64,000 bases of DNA, taken from Sitta carolinensis (Eukaryota; Chordata; Aves; Passeriformes; Sittidae). A model generated the notes under the pieces. It saw nothing but the letters and a program-made list of their open reading frames with translations, did no database searches and was not told where the DNA came from. The stretch spans positions 6,701,859-6,765,858 of the forward strand of contig CM063287.1 of the NCBI GenBank assembly GCA_032173965.1. Direction: 5' to 3'. The position numbers were made by a program, and so were the translations under genes. Positions 12,615-23,700 of this stretch are shown piece by piece. Positions within the stretch are counted from its first letter, which is position 1; every line of letters begins with the position of its first letter.

Positions 12615-15600
12615 CCCCAAACTAAATCCAACAAAACCAAAGAACCTAAAATGTACTGAAAGTTAAAATAATCTCAGACTTTGGAAGAACAAACTTATGT
12701 CTTTGCTGAGGAGCTGTTGATTGTCCTGGTAAATTAAAATAATGCATGGTAGGATGCAAGCACAGATCATGAGCCTGGATAGAAATAGAATCCAAACAGA
12801 GGAGGACTACTTGCTGGCAGAAGAAATTAAAACATCAAGGTGGAAGCTAAGCAGGAATTGACCACTGACTGTGGCTGCTAATATTTGGTGGCTTATTCAC
12901 AGCATTTTGGTAAAATACAAGTGCAGGGCAATATGGTATAACTGATGAGATGCTTCTGATGTCAATGGATCATGATATTAGAAAAGTTAATGGCCTGAAT
13001 CAGTGGGTTTAAAATGTCACTGACTACACATTTAGTGAATTTCAGAAATTCAGAAAACAACTTGAAAAAATAGTAGGATTCATATTAACATGCACTTTTT
13101 ATGGAAGAAATGAATGAGCAACTGGAGTTTTATAACCCCCACAAAAATGGATGAGTTAATGCCCAGAAGACCTCCCTTGGCTGCCCATCATAGCCATGTT
13201 TTCAATTGCAACCGTTTGCTTATATTTGCTGTATTTATTCTGGATTTTCCTTGTGCCTTCCTATTATATTCCCCAACATGACTTTTCTTTCTTTATAATA
13301 ATGTCCACTATATTATTTTCTTTTATGACTTGTGGACAGATTTTCCTTTCTACAAGAGTAAGATGGCTGGGAAGAAATATTATGTCTGAATTGACAGCCA
13401 GGAATAAGTTGACTAAATGCATTTCTTTGTAGAACTTTTTCCATGCTCAGAATGGGCTCCAGAGGGGACTGTGAGAAGCTGGAGCTGTCTTGGGTTTATA
13501 TTTATTGATGCATGTAGCAAGTTCAGAATAGAGCACATAAATCAACACATTACATCAATTTTGACTTAATGACATCAGCTTCTTCTCTGACCATACTAAC
13601 CCCCGAAATTAATAAGCACTTGGCAAAAGAGCAACAAGATTTATAACTATAGATACTGACTGCAGTGAATGGGGTTAAAAATCTCTCTGTGGGATCCTGT
13701 ATCTGGTACAGTTGTATCTGATGTGCCAATTGGAGACTCCTTGCTTTTCCCTGTTTTTGATGTAAGAAGGAATATTATCTTTAGGTTTTTAGACATTTCA
13801 AGTGTCCAGAGTAATGCAGAATAAATCTAAATCCACTGCTAAGCATACATGTGTTACTGTATGCATTTTCTTTTGTTTCCAAAAGAGAAGTAGTTACGGT
13901 TATTTATTATGAGACAGGAGACTTAAGTAACAGGTTATACTTCAGTAACTGCATTTATTTTTATTCTCTTTATGAACTTCAGTCAGCATTCCTGGTGTCA
14001 CACAAACAATAGTGATTATTCAGAGTTCTCTGAATGTGACCTAAATGCATAAAAGAGTTGTTAAGTGGCATAAGTGTCATATAATGGTGTAGCTTTAAAT
14101 TTCATGTCATGGGTTAGTTTATACATTAATAGTCCATAATCTGTCTGTATCAGATTTTCTTGCAGTGCAACAAAAATAGAAAATAGGGAGTAAGCTCTTC
14201 AGGGGGGCTTGGAAAGTCTGTCTTCATACCCAAAATTCAGGCACAGGGATCAGTTCTATTGGTCTGTAACTACTGTGGGCAACATCCTTGGGTGGTGTAA
14301 TTAGCAAAGCTTTGCTTGGACCCCTGGTACAGCTGCCCAGCCCTCTGAGAGCAGCCTGTGGGTGTTTTCTGCTGGTGGTCAGAGGGTGAAGTACCTAATC
14401 AAAGGTTTTCTAAACCAGAAAGAGGCTTAGAGAGGATTCATAGCAAACCTTTTTTAATATTCCCTGGCCTGTCCCTTAGATATCAGTAATCAGTGAGTGT
14501 CAGGTGGTGCACAGTAATGCTTGGGGGGAAGGCCAGGTGTCCTCTGAAAACACATAATTGCTCATAATGGAACTCTTGGACAATGCTAATTAAAGAGGTG
14601 CTTCTATATGTCACTGAGAATAAGCTCTGAAATTAGACAGCAATTGCTTTAGGTTGGTTTTGATACATGTCTTCTAGATTGTTATTGATTTTGGTTTGTA
14701 TCATTCTGGCTTCTCCCTGCTGGGTTGATAAAGCTAAAGGTGATGAAAGGTAGTATAAACTGGTCTGCTAGTTACATGGAGGAGAGTGAGCAAGATCTGC
14801 AAAGTACCTCATAGGTGAGTGCACTACTACAGGCAGATGTGAAAAAATACAAATGCCTTTCAGGTATATGGTTCTGTGAATAGATGTTTAGAATGAACAT
14901 AAACGTAAAAATAAAAGATATGTGTGTATTCTTCCTCATCTTACAATATTGAGGTGTAAAAACTGGTTATGAATTAGTGCTCTGTTGAGTCTAGCCTGAC
15001 TTTGGTGTAAACCTGCTGGCAATACTTTGACAAACTCTTTGTGGCAGTAATAAATTATCTGCAGAGGATCACTGCAGCTGAGTAGCAGCTCAGTCAGGAG
15101 TACCACTTAGGCTGGTACAGCTGGGCTTATTATGCAGCCCTGCAAGTGCTGGATAATGACTCTTGGGCTTCTCTACAGAGATTTTCAGCAGAGCTGATGG
15201 GACTTCATGAAACAACTTGTTCTTTAATAACAAAATTAGAGGCACAATTCTTTATTTTCAGTTTAGCACTCTTCCTCAGACCAGAGGTCTGTATGAAATC
15301 AGCTGATGCTGTTAAAGCAGAGCACCAGGAGTGGTGTAGCCTTCCAGCAGAACTGGGTGTGGGCTCCCTGCCCCAGCAATCCCCTGTGCTGGTGGCAGCT
15401 CTCCCACTGCCACCACTGTTGCTTGTTCAGGTATGTGCACCTGGGCTGCAGAAGTGTCATCAAGTTGTGGGACTGTCGTGGTTCACAATCTGCACAGAAT
15501 TTTGTAGCTCCATGATATTTTTCCCTTTAAAAGAGCAGGGATCCATGCCTTTTGTTCTACAGGGTAGATGTGCCCCCCTCAGTGCAAATTTGGATGTACT

Positions 15601-18600
15601 ATGGGAGCATATATGGGATTAATGGGCCTGCTGCTTAAAAAGCTTGAGCCATGGATTATGTGCAGTTTGATTGCGCACTGAAATATCTTCAGGAAATACA
15701 TATAATCATGCCCTGAAGGTCTGTGCAGGTGCACAAAGCTTTACCCAACCCAGCAAAAAGGCACCTTATGGAATTTCCCTGGACTGGATTATGACAACTG
15801 TGTCTGCACCTACACTCAGCTGGAGTCTCTTCCTGCATGAGCCTGTCAGTTCATTTCGAGACACACAGCAAGATAACTGAGTGCTGTTTCCTCCAGGTTC
15901 CCCCCTCTCAGATGATGTCCTAATTAGGTCACAGAGAAAATCAAAGATGTAGAAGCTGGATTGAGTGCCCACCAACTGGCTCCTGCATGTAATTGCTGTA
16001 TTTTAGCTTAATTTCTCTGAGTATGTAGCCCATAAAATGGCAGGCTGCTCATCAAGAAAGCAAATCAGTGAACACAGGAATGTTCTGAGCCACAGCGTGT
16101 AGCACTCAGTATTTATCACTACAGGAGAGAGCATGTGACTCCTCTCTCACATGGCAGCTCCTTGGTTTATGCCTTACAGATCGGAAAATAGCAAAAGTAT
16201 CCTGCAGGATCCCTTCTGAAGAAAGGGCAAGGCACTGGAGTGATTCACAGTGCTAACATTCTGTTGCAGAATGATTCCTGCCCTTACCCCTCAAGAAAAT
16301 CCTGTGCGTGGGATGACAACAGACTTGCTACAGTCAGAAATGAGTTACTGCTTTACTGCCTAAAGAAAAGTCAGAAGTGTGGCCTCAGAAGTAGCAATGT
16401 GACCTGCCAAGGAATCATATTTAATCTGCTCCTCAGAGCAGTAGGGCAGAATGTGTTCTGTTCATGGCAGCAAATGCTGTGCATGCAAACAGGTGGGACT
16501 CAGTGCGCCTCCTTGTTGGTACAGCTTGAGAGGGAGAGGAAGGATTGCTGGAGCACTTCAGGGTATTGTTTCTTGGCAGGAACACACATGCTCCAAGAAA
16601 AACAAATTTGCTCAATATTTTTATGAGTCTCTGAGCTCAGCCAGGTCTGGCAGGGAAGACTTGACTTCATCCAGAGAGACAGTAGTGGGGAGATCACTCC
16701 AAGTTTCCCTTTATTTGGGTAGTGGAACATGAGTAACTTCTTCCCCGAGCTGGAGGGCGTTGCTCTGGGCTCCTCATCCTGCAGTGTGTGTGTCACACTG
16801 TGCCTCTCGTGTCCCTCCACGGTGCACAGGGCAGCTCCCTTGTATGGCCTGACTGCACTGCAAAATATTATTGCCTTTGATGCAGCAATTCCAGCACAGG
16901 CACTTTGGACTCTGTGGAATAACAAATAATAATAAAGAAAATAGTCTTGCAATAAATGCTAATCACACCCTATAGGATTGCACTGAGTTTTTCATTAGGT
17001 AGTAGATATTACATGCAAAATGCTAACTTTCCCAGAACCTTAGAGAGTTTGAAGTTCTTTGTAAATGGGTCGTTTTCCTTTTAAAATACAGTTTATTTCC
17101 CAGTACAAATCCTTCATTATTCTTTAGTTAGGGTTGAAAGACCTCATCATTTGTCTGAGTCAGAAATACCCTTAAAAGAAAACAGTCATTTAGTGAGATG
17201 AGCAAATTTGGGGAATTGAGGCAAAGGTTCTGTTCTGCAGGTGAACCCAAAGATCCACAAAACCTGCAGGGATGTGGGCGTGGGGGTGTGTGACATTTTA
17301 GACAACTGCAGCTTGGACAGCTTCACTATTCCTCCTTCTCTTTTATGACATTTTGATTGTTATACTCTCCTGTTCTGCTGAAGCCAGAACTATTTCTGCC
17401 CACTTTTGTCTCACTGCCTCTCTCTCTTTTTGCAGTTTTATCCTGCCTTTGTAAGGCACTCACTGCCAGGTAATGCTGTTCTGAGCTTATGAACATATAA
17501 TTTATTTTGAATATATGTCTCTGTTACGTGCAAAACCAAGCTGGATGCTGTGATTCCAGTTTCATTCTACTTCCTGACCTAGCAGTAATTCTCCTGATGA
17601 TACAAAGCAAATAAAGAATGGAATTTTTTATGCCAATCTATTTGTCAGCCATAAATAGGCAATATATTGGTCAAACTTCCAGAAGTGAACAGCAACATAT
17701 TTTTGAATCTTGGTATCTCCCAAATAAATGTATGTATATGTTTGCTATGGCGATCTCTGACATTTTTGTTGTCAGCTAAGGGCTGTAATGTGATGTTTAT
17801 GTTGGTTAGATCAACACTTGGCAAAAGAGGGTACAAAATGGGAAGCTTTCCTGCAGAGAAAGTGTCTTTTCCTAGCATAGGAGTTGCAAAAATATGAATC
17901 ACTGAAACTGTACAGAAGAAATAATGAAAAACTGGTTTAAAAGCCTTTCTTTTCAGAATTTCAGAAATATGTATTCTGATGAATTCAAAATAAAAAGTCC
18001 TTAAATCTTTATCTGTTATTCAGTGAGGAAGTTCAAAGCTTACTTCACACATACGTGTAGCTTCATTTTCATTGAGACTTCAGGACAAAGAGAGGCCTGG
18101 CATGTCATCTGAATACGGTGATGAAATATTTCTGGCATTGAGAATTTCAGTGTGTTAAAGGGAGGTGTTTTATAGTATTACGGCCCTAATTGGCTTGCAC
18201 GTCATTATGGAAAATAAGGAGGGAACAGCAATTTTAGGTTTTCCCCATGCCTGGACTTAGAAGGAGGCAGAGATGCAGGTTCAAGCACCTTTGGATCTCC
18301 CTTGTGAGGCCAGAGGCCATTTTTCTGCTCTGGTCTGACCCCAAGAACATGGATGGGAAGTAGGTGGAAGGAGAAGGGGTCAGCCAGTAGGGCCCAAGCC
18401 AACGTCACTGTTGAAATGAGTGTTTGCCCCTAAAGATGAATTAATTTCATCTGGTAAAAGAAGAAAAGTCATTGTGAGTCTACTGGAGTTCCTCTCTTGT
18501 GCTCCCCAGGAGCAGAGTGGCTTCATTTATCTGACCGGGGCATTGCTCTGGAATGGGTTTCCTGAGTTTGGCTGGCCTTTACTTATGTGCATTTATTATT

Positions 18601-19559
18601 ACCATGCCTGTTTTACATGAAATTTCATTTCATTGAATGGTTCCACAGCCTTACAGGAAGAGACTCTTCATTTACACTGATCGAGTGCTATCTTTAACAC
18701 TAGTGGAAGTTTGTGAGTGAGCTGCAATGTGAAGTGCTTCCCTAAAGGAGATTCAGCAATCACAGTTCAGCACTGAAGTCCAGACAGACAGCAGAAAAGT
18801 GATGATGCTTTAAACTTGCCCACATTCCAAAGCATCCCTGTCTTACAAACTGACCTTCAGTGATGTTACCTTCCCAGTAACAACATCAAAGCCCCGCAAT
18901 GTGTTTGCACAGGGAATGAATTCGCAGAGAATGACACCTTGACTTGTGCACCCACAAATGGAAGTCATGTTTGTAAGAGCTCCCTTTCTTGTGGGTGTGT
19001 GGAGGTACCCAGTCCTTTAAATTCTACTCTAGCCAAGCTGTGGTGCTTATCAGTGTGATTTTGTGATAAAATGTAGTGATTCTTCCATTACACACTTTAA
19101 GTGCTAGCTGTGAACCCAGCCTAACCATTCAAAATCAAGTCAAGATTCACATAAGCATTCTGGAATATATTCCTTAAAATAATATCACTTATTTTTAATG
19201 ATACTCTACTTATTGAGCATGTAAATTAAGCTTTTACTTCCCACAACATCTAGAAGAATATCTTTGTTCAGTCGCTGTCCTGCAAATAGAATAGCAATAA
19301 AGAAATTTGTATTTGTATGGTCAGAGCTAGAGAATTTGAAACAGGAGGAGAAAAAATTTGAAATTTCAATTTTAAGGTAACATTTAATTACCACTCATTA
19401 AATTTAGCTTTTCTGCTGATCCTTCTCTCTGAAGGACAAAACCTGCTCTCTGAAGGGCAGAGGTCCCTGCAGACTGGCTGTGGTATTCTGATCCCCAGGT
19501 AATTCATGCCATTATCTGCATTGATGCATACACAAATATAAGAAAGAATAGAGCAGGCA

Positions 19560-19940
19560 GAGTGTGTGGGAGGCTGGGACGAGGGGAAGACGCGATGCAT
19601 TGTTAGTGCTGCTGGTGAAAGAAAAGCGATTGTCAGGGCTGTGATTCCTGGCTGCCACTGCTGCCTGGGAAATGTGTGTCAACACCACGCAGAGGCACAA
19701 GCTGCTGCTGCTGCGGGGAGGAGGAGGAGGTGCCTCTCTTTATCCCTGCTCCGCTTGATGCTGGGCGTCTCAGAGATGCCTTTGTCACAAACAGGAGTGC
19801 TCGCAAGGCGTTGTCTGCATTGCTGTCTCTCCCACAGCCCAAACAACAACAACAACAAAAATCCCATCTCTGCTATGTAGCAGTGAGATTGTTTGCTGGT
19901 CGGTTTGTTTTCTTTTTCTTTTTCTTTTTGCTGCGGTAAG
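19560..19940 (+). promoter_or_regulatory. CpG-enriched block, possible 5' non-coding exon
   Basis: CpG dinucleotides, rare in the surrounding DNA, cluster here (for example in gacgcg, cacgc, tgcgggg, tccgc, gcgtc, tcggt and tgcggt). GC-rich motifs with short CTG and GAG triplet runs come first, followed by simple repeats. The block ends in a possible donor, CTGCG|GTAAGA, at 19935/19936. It lies about 0.7 kb upstream of the first recognised FAM13C exon and could be an alternative promoter plus untranslated first exon. No ATG is in frame through it, so it is not proposed as coding. There is no transcript evidence. Confidence 0.3.
19846..19930. repeat. Simple repeats: (ACA)n then (CTTTTT)n
   Basis: About five ACA triplets lie near 19846-19860. 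From about 19909 to 19930 there are roughly four copies of a CTTTTT unit. They flank a short unique segment just before the possible donor at 19936. Confidence 0.8.
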
Positions 19941-20312
19941 ATTTCAGGATGATCCAGGAGTATATTCACTGGATTTGAGGGGGAATTCCACTGCTGCCTC
20001 AAACCCAGTAGTTTGCAATATCCTAAGCTGACCCTGCTGGACTTATTACATCAGGTCAGAAACATTTTGTTGCAAGAGCACAGCAGCTATTCCTTTCACA
20101 GGAGTGGTTTCATCTACTGCTTGCTGTTAGCTTAATAACCTTTTCCTACTTGAACTGTCCATTCCGCCAGTTGTTTGTTTGGTTTTTTTTCATAGAATCT
20201 CTTGGGGTTTGGCCATGACCTGAGCATGTAAGAGACCACTTAACAAGAAAACCCTCAGACAGCTTAGCCAGGCAGCCCTATTTAAGTAAAAAACAACCCC
20301 TGTGTTTGATGA

Positions 20313-20432
20313 GCCAATTACACAGAGCAAACATTTGAAGGACAGAACGCCAAATACTTGTTTGTAAACCTAAACCTTTATTAACAGCAATGTTACAGCT
20401 ATAAAAGGTCATGATCCGAGCCTCACAGTCCA
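20313..20432 (+). promoter_or_regulatory. Core promoter candidate of short FAM13C transcript (CCAAT + TATA)
   Basis: A GCCAAT box lies at 20313-20318 and a consensus TATA box, TATAAAAGG, at 20400-20408. The spacing is normal: the CCAAT box is about 85 bp upstream of the TATA box, and initiation is expected around 20428-20432. That would give a 5' UTR of about 220 nt before the ATG at 20655. The order, spacing and position ahead of exon 1 support a promoter for the form lacking the RhoGAP domain. No cap-site data are available. Confidence 0.5.
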
Positions 20433-20654
20433 CCTGCACCCCTGCCTGAATTCTGGGCGCTGCTGGCTGGGCTTTGTGAGTATTGTAGGACTAATCCCTG
20501 TGGTTCCTTGATTACGAGCATGTGCAGAGCAGCCCAAGGTACAGCCGTGCATGTAGAGCGAGCACAGAGACGTGCCTCGCAATGCCATGTTTGTGCATGT
20601 GTTCCTACAACTGAGGAGGATACAGGGAGCCTGCCTGCCTTGCTGATTTATCTG

Positions 20655-20716
20655 ATGTTTTCTTGTTTCTGTTTCAGCATTCAGGATAAGTCCTTCAACA
20701 CGACAGCTTTAGCAGA
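20655..20716 (+). CDS. FAM13C: FAM13C coding exon 1 (start of short isoform)
   Basis: Encodes residues 1-20 and two bases of residue 21: MFSCFCFSIQDKSFNTTALA, then GA before the donor GTAAGT at 20717. The mammalian short form begins almost identically, with MFSCFCFS, and this decided the start. The ATG has a weak context (C at -3, T at +4), and the frame stays open upstream to an ATG at 20520. The codons for SCFCF are a pyrimidine tract ending in CAG at 20675-20677, so an exon of a longer isoform could begin at 20678. The intron that follows is phase 2. Confidence 0.8.
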
Positions 20717-23700
20717 GTAAGTGAACACTTTAAAGATGTCCTTATTTTTAAACAAGAATGATGAGTTTAGTTACCGTACAGAATAATTGTAAGTGGTATG
20801 TGAGAAGTCCCAAGCTATCTGTCATATATTTTGATTGAGTTTTCTGTAATATAAATATATAATAATATATTACTGTATGGGAAGGATTGCATAAAGCAGC
20901 TGCCTTTAAATTCTCTGTGACTATTTAGCAGCGAAATACCTTTTTTGGGAGAATATATGCTGGGTGCACATCACACATGTTTAAGTGCATGATTTTCAGT
21001 GTCAAAATATTGCTCATTTCTGGTGCTGATGATCCTGTCAAACACAAGTGTGTCTGTTTTCTAAGGACACATGGTCTGTACTTACCACAAGCATTGTTAG
21101 GAAATCATTAGGAAAAATTTTGAAAAATCCCTATACATGATTTGGACAGGCCAAGTACCAAAAACATGATTTCTTTGTTATCAATTCCATAAAATCCTCT
21201 GATGGCCTTTCGTATATATCATAATCATAAGGATGTATATGTTGATTTTTCTTGTTTAACAGAGACAACAAAACAAGGGAGGATATTAGAAAGTTAGAAA
21301 GGCAAACCTTCTAGGAACTATTACAAATGAAATGGTCTTTGTTTTATTTTAGTCTAAACCACTTCGTATTGGTGTTCTGTGCATTTTTATTTTGCATGCT
21401 TTTGGTTGTTTCAAAAGCTTTTGGGGAAGATTCTGCAGCAGTAAGGAGCTAAGCTATTTTTCAGGAGGAAAATGATATATGGATTTGTTTGTGTATTAGG
21501 TGAGTTTTAACTGCTAAAATGCTCATAATCTTAAACACCTCAGCTGGACAGTGAGCTGTTTGCTGAGTGCTGTGGGGACAGGGGACATTCTGAAAGCAGG
21601 CCAAGTTGTAATCACCTGAGCCATCCCTAAGTGTTATCACAACCTCTACAGGAAAAGTAACATTTCAAAGGGATCTAAAGAATTTTGCCCTCTTATATTG
21701 CTTTGCTTTATTTGCTTGTATTTCCTTGCTTTATTTAATATTTAAATGTAGTCACACTTTTTGTGTGACTAGGGCAGATTCGGAAAGATTGAACTGAAGC
21801 TAATAAATCATGGAGGGGTTTTGGTTTGCTTGCAAGCTTGTTTGTTTTCATTTCCTGTGTTCCTGTTAGTTAAGTGATTAATTGTGGTCTGTAAAATTAT
21901 GGGTTGCTCCCCCTTCACAGAAAAATAGTCTGATTACAGATAATATATTTTTACATTTTTTTTCTCCTTCCCTTTTCTCTGTCCCTAAGTACATCCATTG
22001 TTTCCTGTAGATATTCCCCTGGAGCAGTCCCTAAGCCTGCCTCACCCCTGAGGTTTCTGGGACCCAAAGGCGGTGGCTTTTCTCTGTGGGGCTTCATGTT
22101 AAACCCAGGAGGGTATAAAAGCTGAGAGTGTGGTGCCAGCCCTGCCCTTGGGGAGATGGAGAGGGGTTGAATCTCCCTCATTTTAGCTGCTGTTGGTTCT
22201 TGTTCATGGGATTTCATGTTTAATCTTATATTTCCAAACAAAGGAGCAGAAATGTGCTTGTAGAAAACAAAGTGAGTGAACAATGATATCCAAAAAGCAT
22301 TGTCCAATTGAATAAACTTGGTTTCCAGAGTTGTTTTCCCTAAGTCTTGTTTGGAGCTGTCCCCCAATGCCTGCTTTTGAGAGCTGCTGAAGATACACAA
22401 TTCTTACTGATTTCAGCACTTATTGTTTGTGTTGACCACCTCTGAAAACAGATGAAAATAGATTTATTTAGCAGAAGAAAGAAAGAGAGCTTGCCATGCA
22501 AATCTAGACATCATAATTTAACATTTTCTGTCTTTATGTATGACAAAGGCAAAGCCAATGATGTAAAGCAGTGGTACAGCACTTTCAGATGCATTTCCCA
22601 GGCAAGGCCAGAGCCTGGGGGTGCAAAGCTCCCAGCAAGCCATGCATGCAGCCTGGTCTGGGAGCTGCTCACGTGAGGTCAAGTCAGCAAAAGGGAGCAG
22701 TTTTCACTCTGTTCTGAAATGGCTCCTGTGGGCAGGTGAAAGTGGGAGAAAGTTAAAGAAGCTGGTCCCATTAACCCAGAGACCCTGAAAAAACACAGAG
22801 ACAGTATTATCCAGAGTAACACTCCAGCCAGCCTGGGATCCCATCTCTGACCTGACTCTGGCCCATGCCTTAAGATTGGATGTACTTTTAAGAGGTATCT
22901 ATTAGTCGGTAGCTGGATTGGGCACTGAAGGGAAAGGATTCACATCGCTGGTTTTGTTAAAAGTCAGCTCCTATCCAATGAAGCTCTTGTGGCATATTCT
23001 CTGGTGGTTTAGGAGTGAGGAAGATGCTGCTGCAGCTTTTTGGTTGGTGGAAAGTCTCTCTCTGCTGCACAAGCTGTCAAAAAACTTACCAAACTCTCAA
23101 ATATCACTCTATTTATTAAATACAGGTAAAGCTAGACAAGATTTACAAGTTACTGGTGAGAGGAAAGGAAGGTGTGCATGTTTGTTTTGATACGTGCAGA
23201 CAGGTGGCATGAATGCATTTCTTTAAGAAATCAAGGTAAAAACACCCCATGCTTTAATGATGGATATTTGCATTATATCACAAATTCATCTTTTTAAAGG
23301 TCCTCCTATGGTCCTAGCCTCAAACCCTCTCTTGTGTGAGCAAGCTCTCAGCCTCCTGGCTCTTGCACTGACAAAAATTTCTGTTGGAAATATGTTGCTT
23401 CTGAACTTCCTCAGGATCTTTTCAATTTTGTGATGGTCATTGTATTCTCTGACTCATTATTGCTTATCTTTCCTATCTGCTGCCATCCAGTTACTCAAAT
23501 ACATTTGGTCACACTCTCTCACTTTGTTTATAAGTTGTGTCTTGTTCTATGACTTCTATCAGTTGCTGGATGCTGAGTTAAGACCTCTGCCTCTCAAGAT
23601 CACCTCCTTACAGCCAGCTCAGCTCCCCCACTTAAGGAGAGTGCTCATTCACCGGAGTTGGCTTGGCCGCTGGGCTTGTGCTCAGCCATCCACTGTCCCT

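Larger units (their letters stand above)
6731..19559. other. Upstream non-coding DNA, no gene seen
   Basis: A long stretch with only scattered open frames (the longest is 158 codons at 15146-15622), none with recognisable family motifs or splice structure. I looked for the RhoGAP exons that long FAM13 isoforms carry upstream and saw none, but short diverged exons could be missed by eye. Runs of 17-18 A lie at 11024-11040 and 12597-12614. Whether the region is intergenic or part of a long 5' intron of FAM13C cannot be decided here. Confidence 0.5.

Noticed and set aside
15146..15622. 158-codon open frame upstream of FAM13C
   Set aside because: No recognisable domain, no splice partners in phase and low-complexity Leu/Pro composition. 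It fits chance in a stop-poor block.
16240..16952. Overlapping open frames on both strands (128 and 150 codons)
   Set aside because: Open frames on both strands over the same DNA indicate a stop-poor composition, and neither shows family motifs.
19616..19939. Open frame with Cys, Glu, Gln and Phe runs ending at the possible donor
   Set aside because: It has no ATG, and the residues come from triplet and T-rich simple repeats. It is better treated as possible untranslated exon.
20191..20230. 'catagaatctcttggggtttgg', reminiscent of a CR1 internal word
   Set aside because: The match is too short and its neighbours do not continue the CR1 order.
1..20300. RhoGAP-domain exons of a long FAM13C isoform
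   Set aside because: I looked for typical RhoGAP words and for the FAM13A segment that precedes the homologous region, and none was found. They may lie left of the window or be absent.
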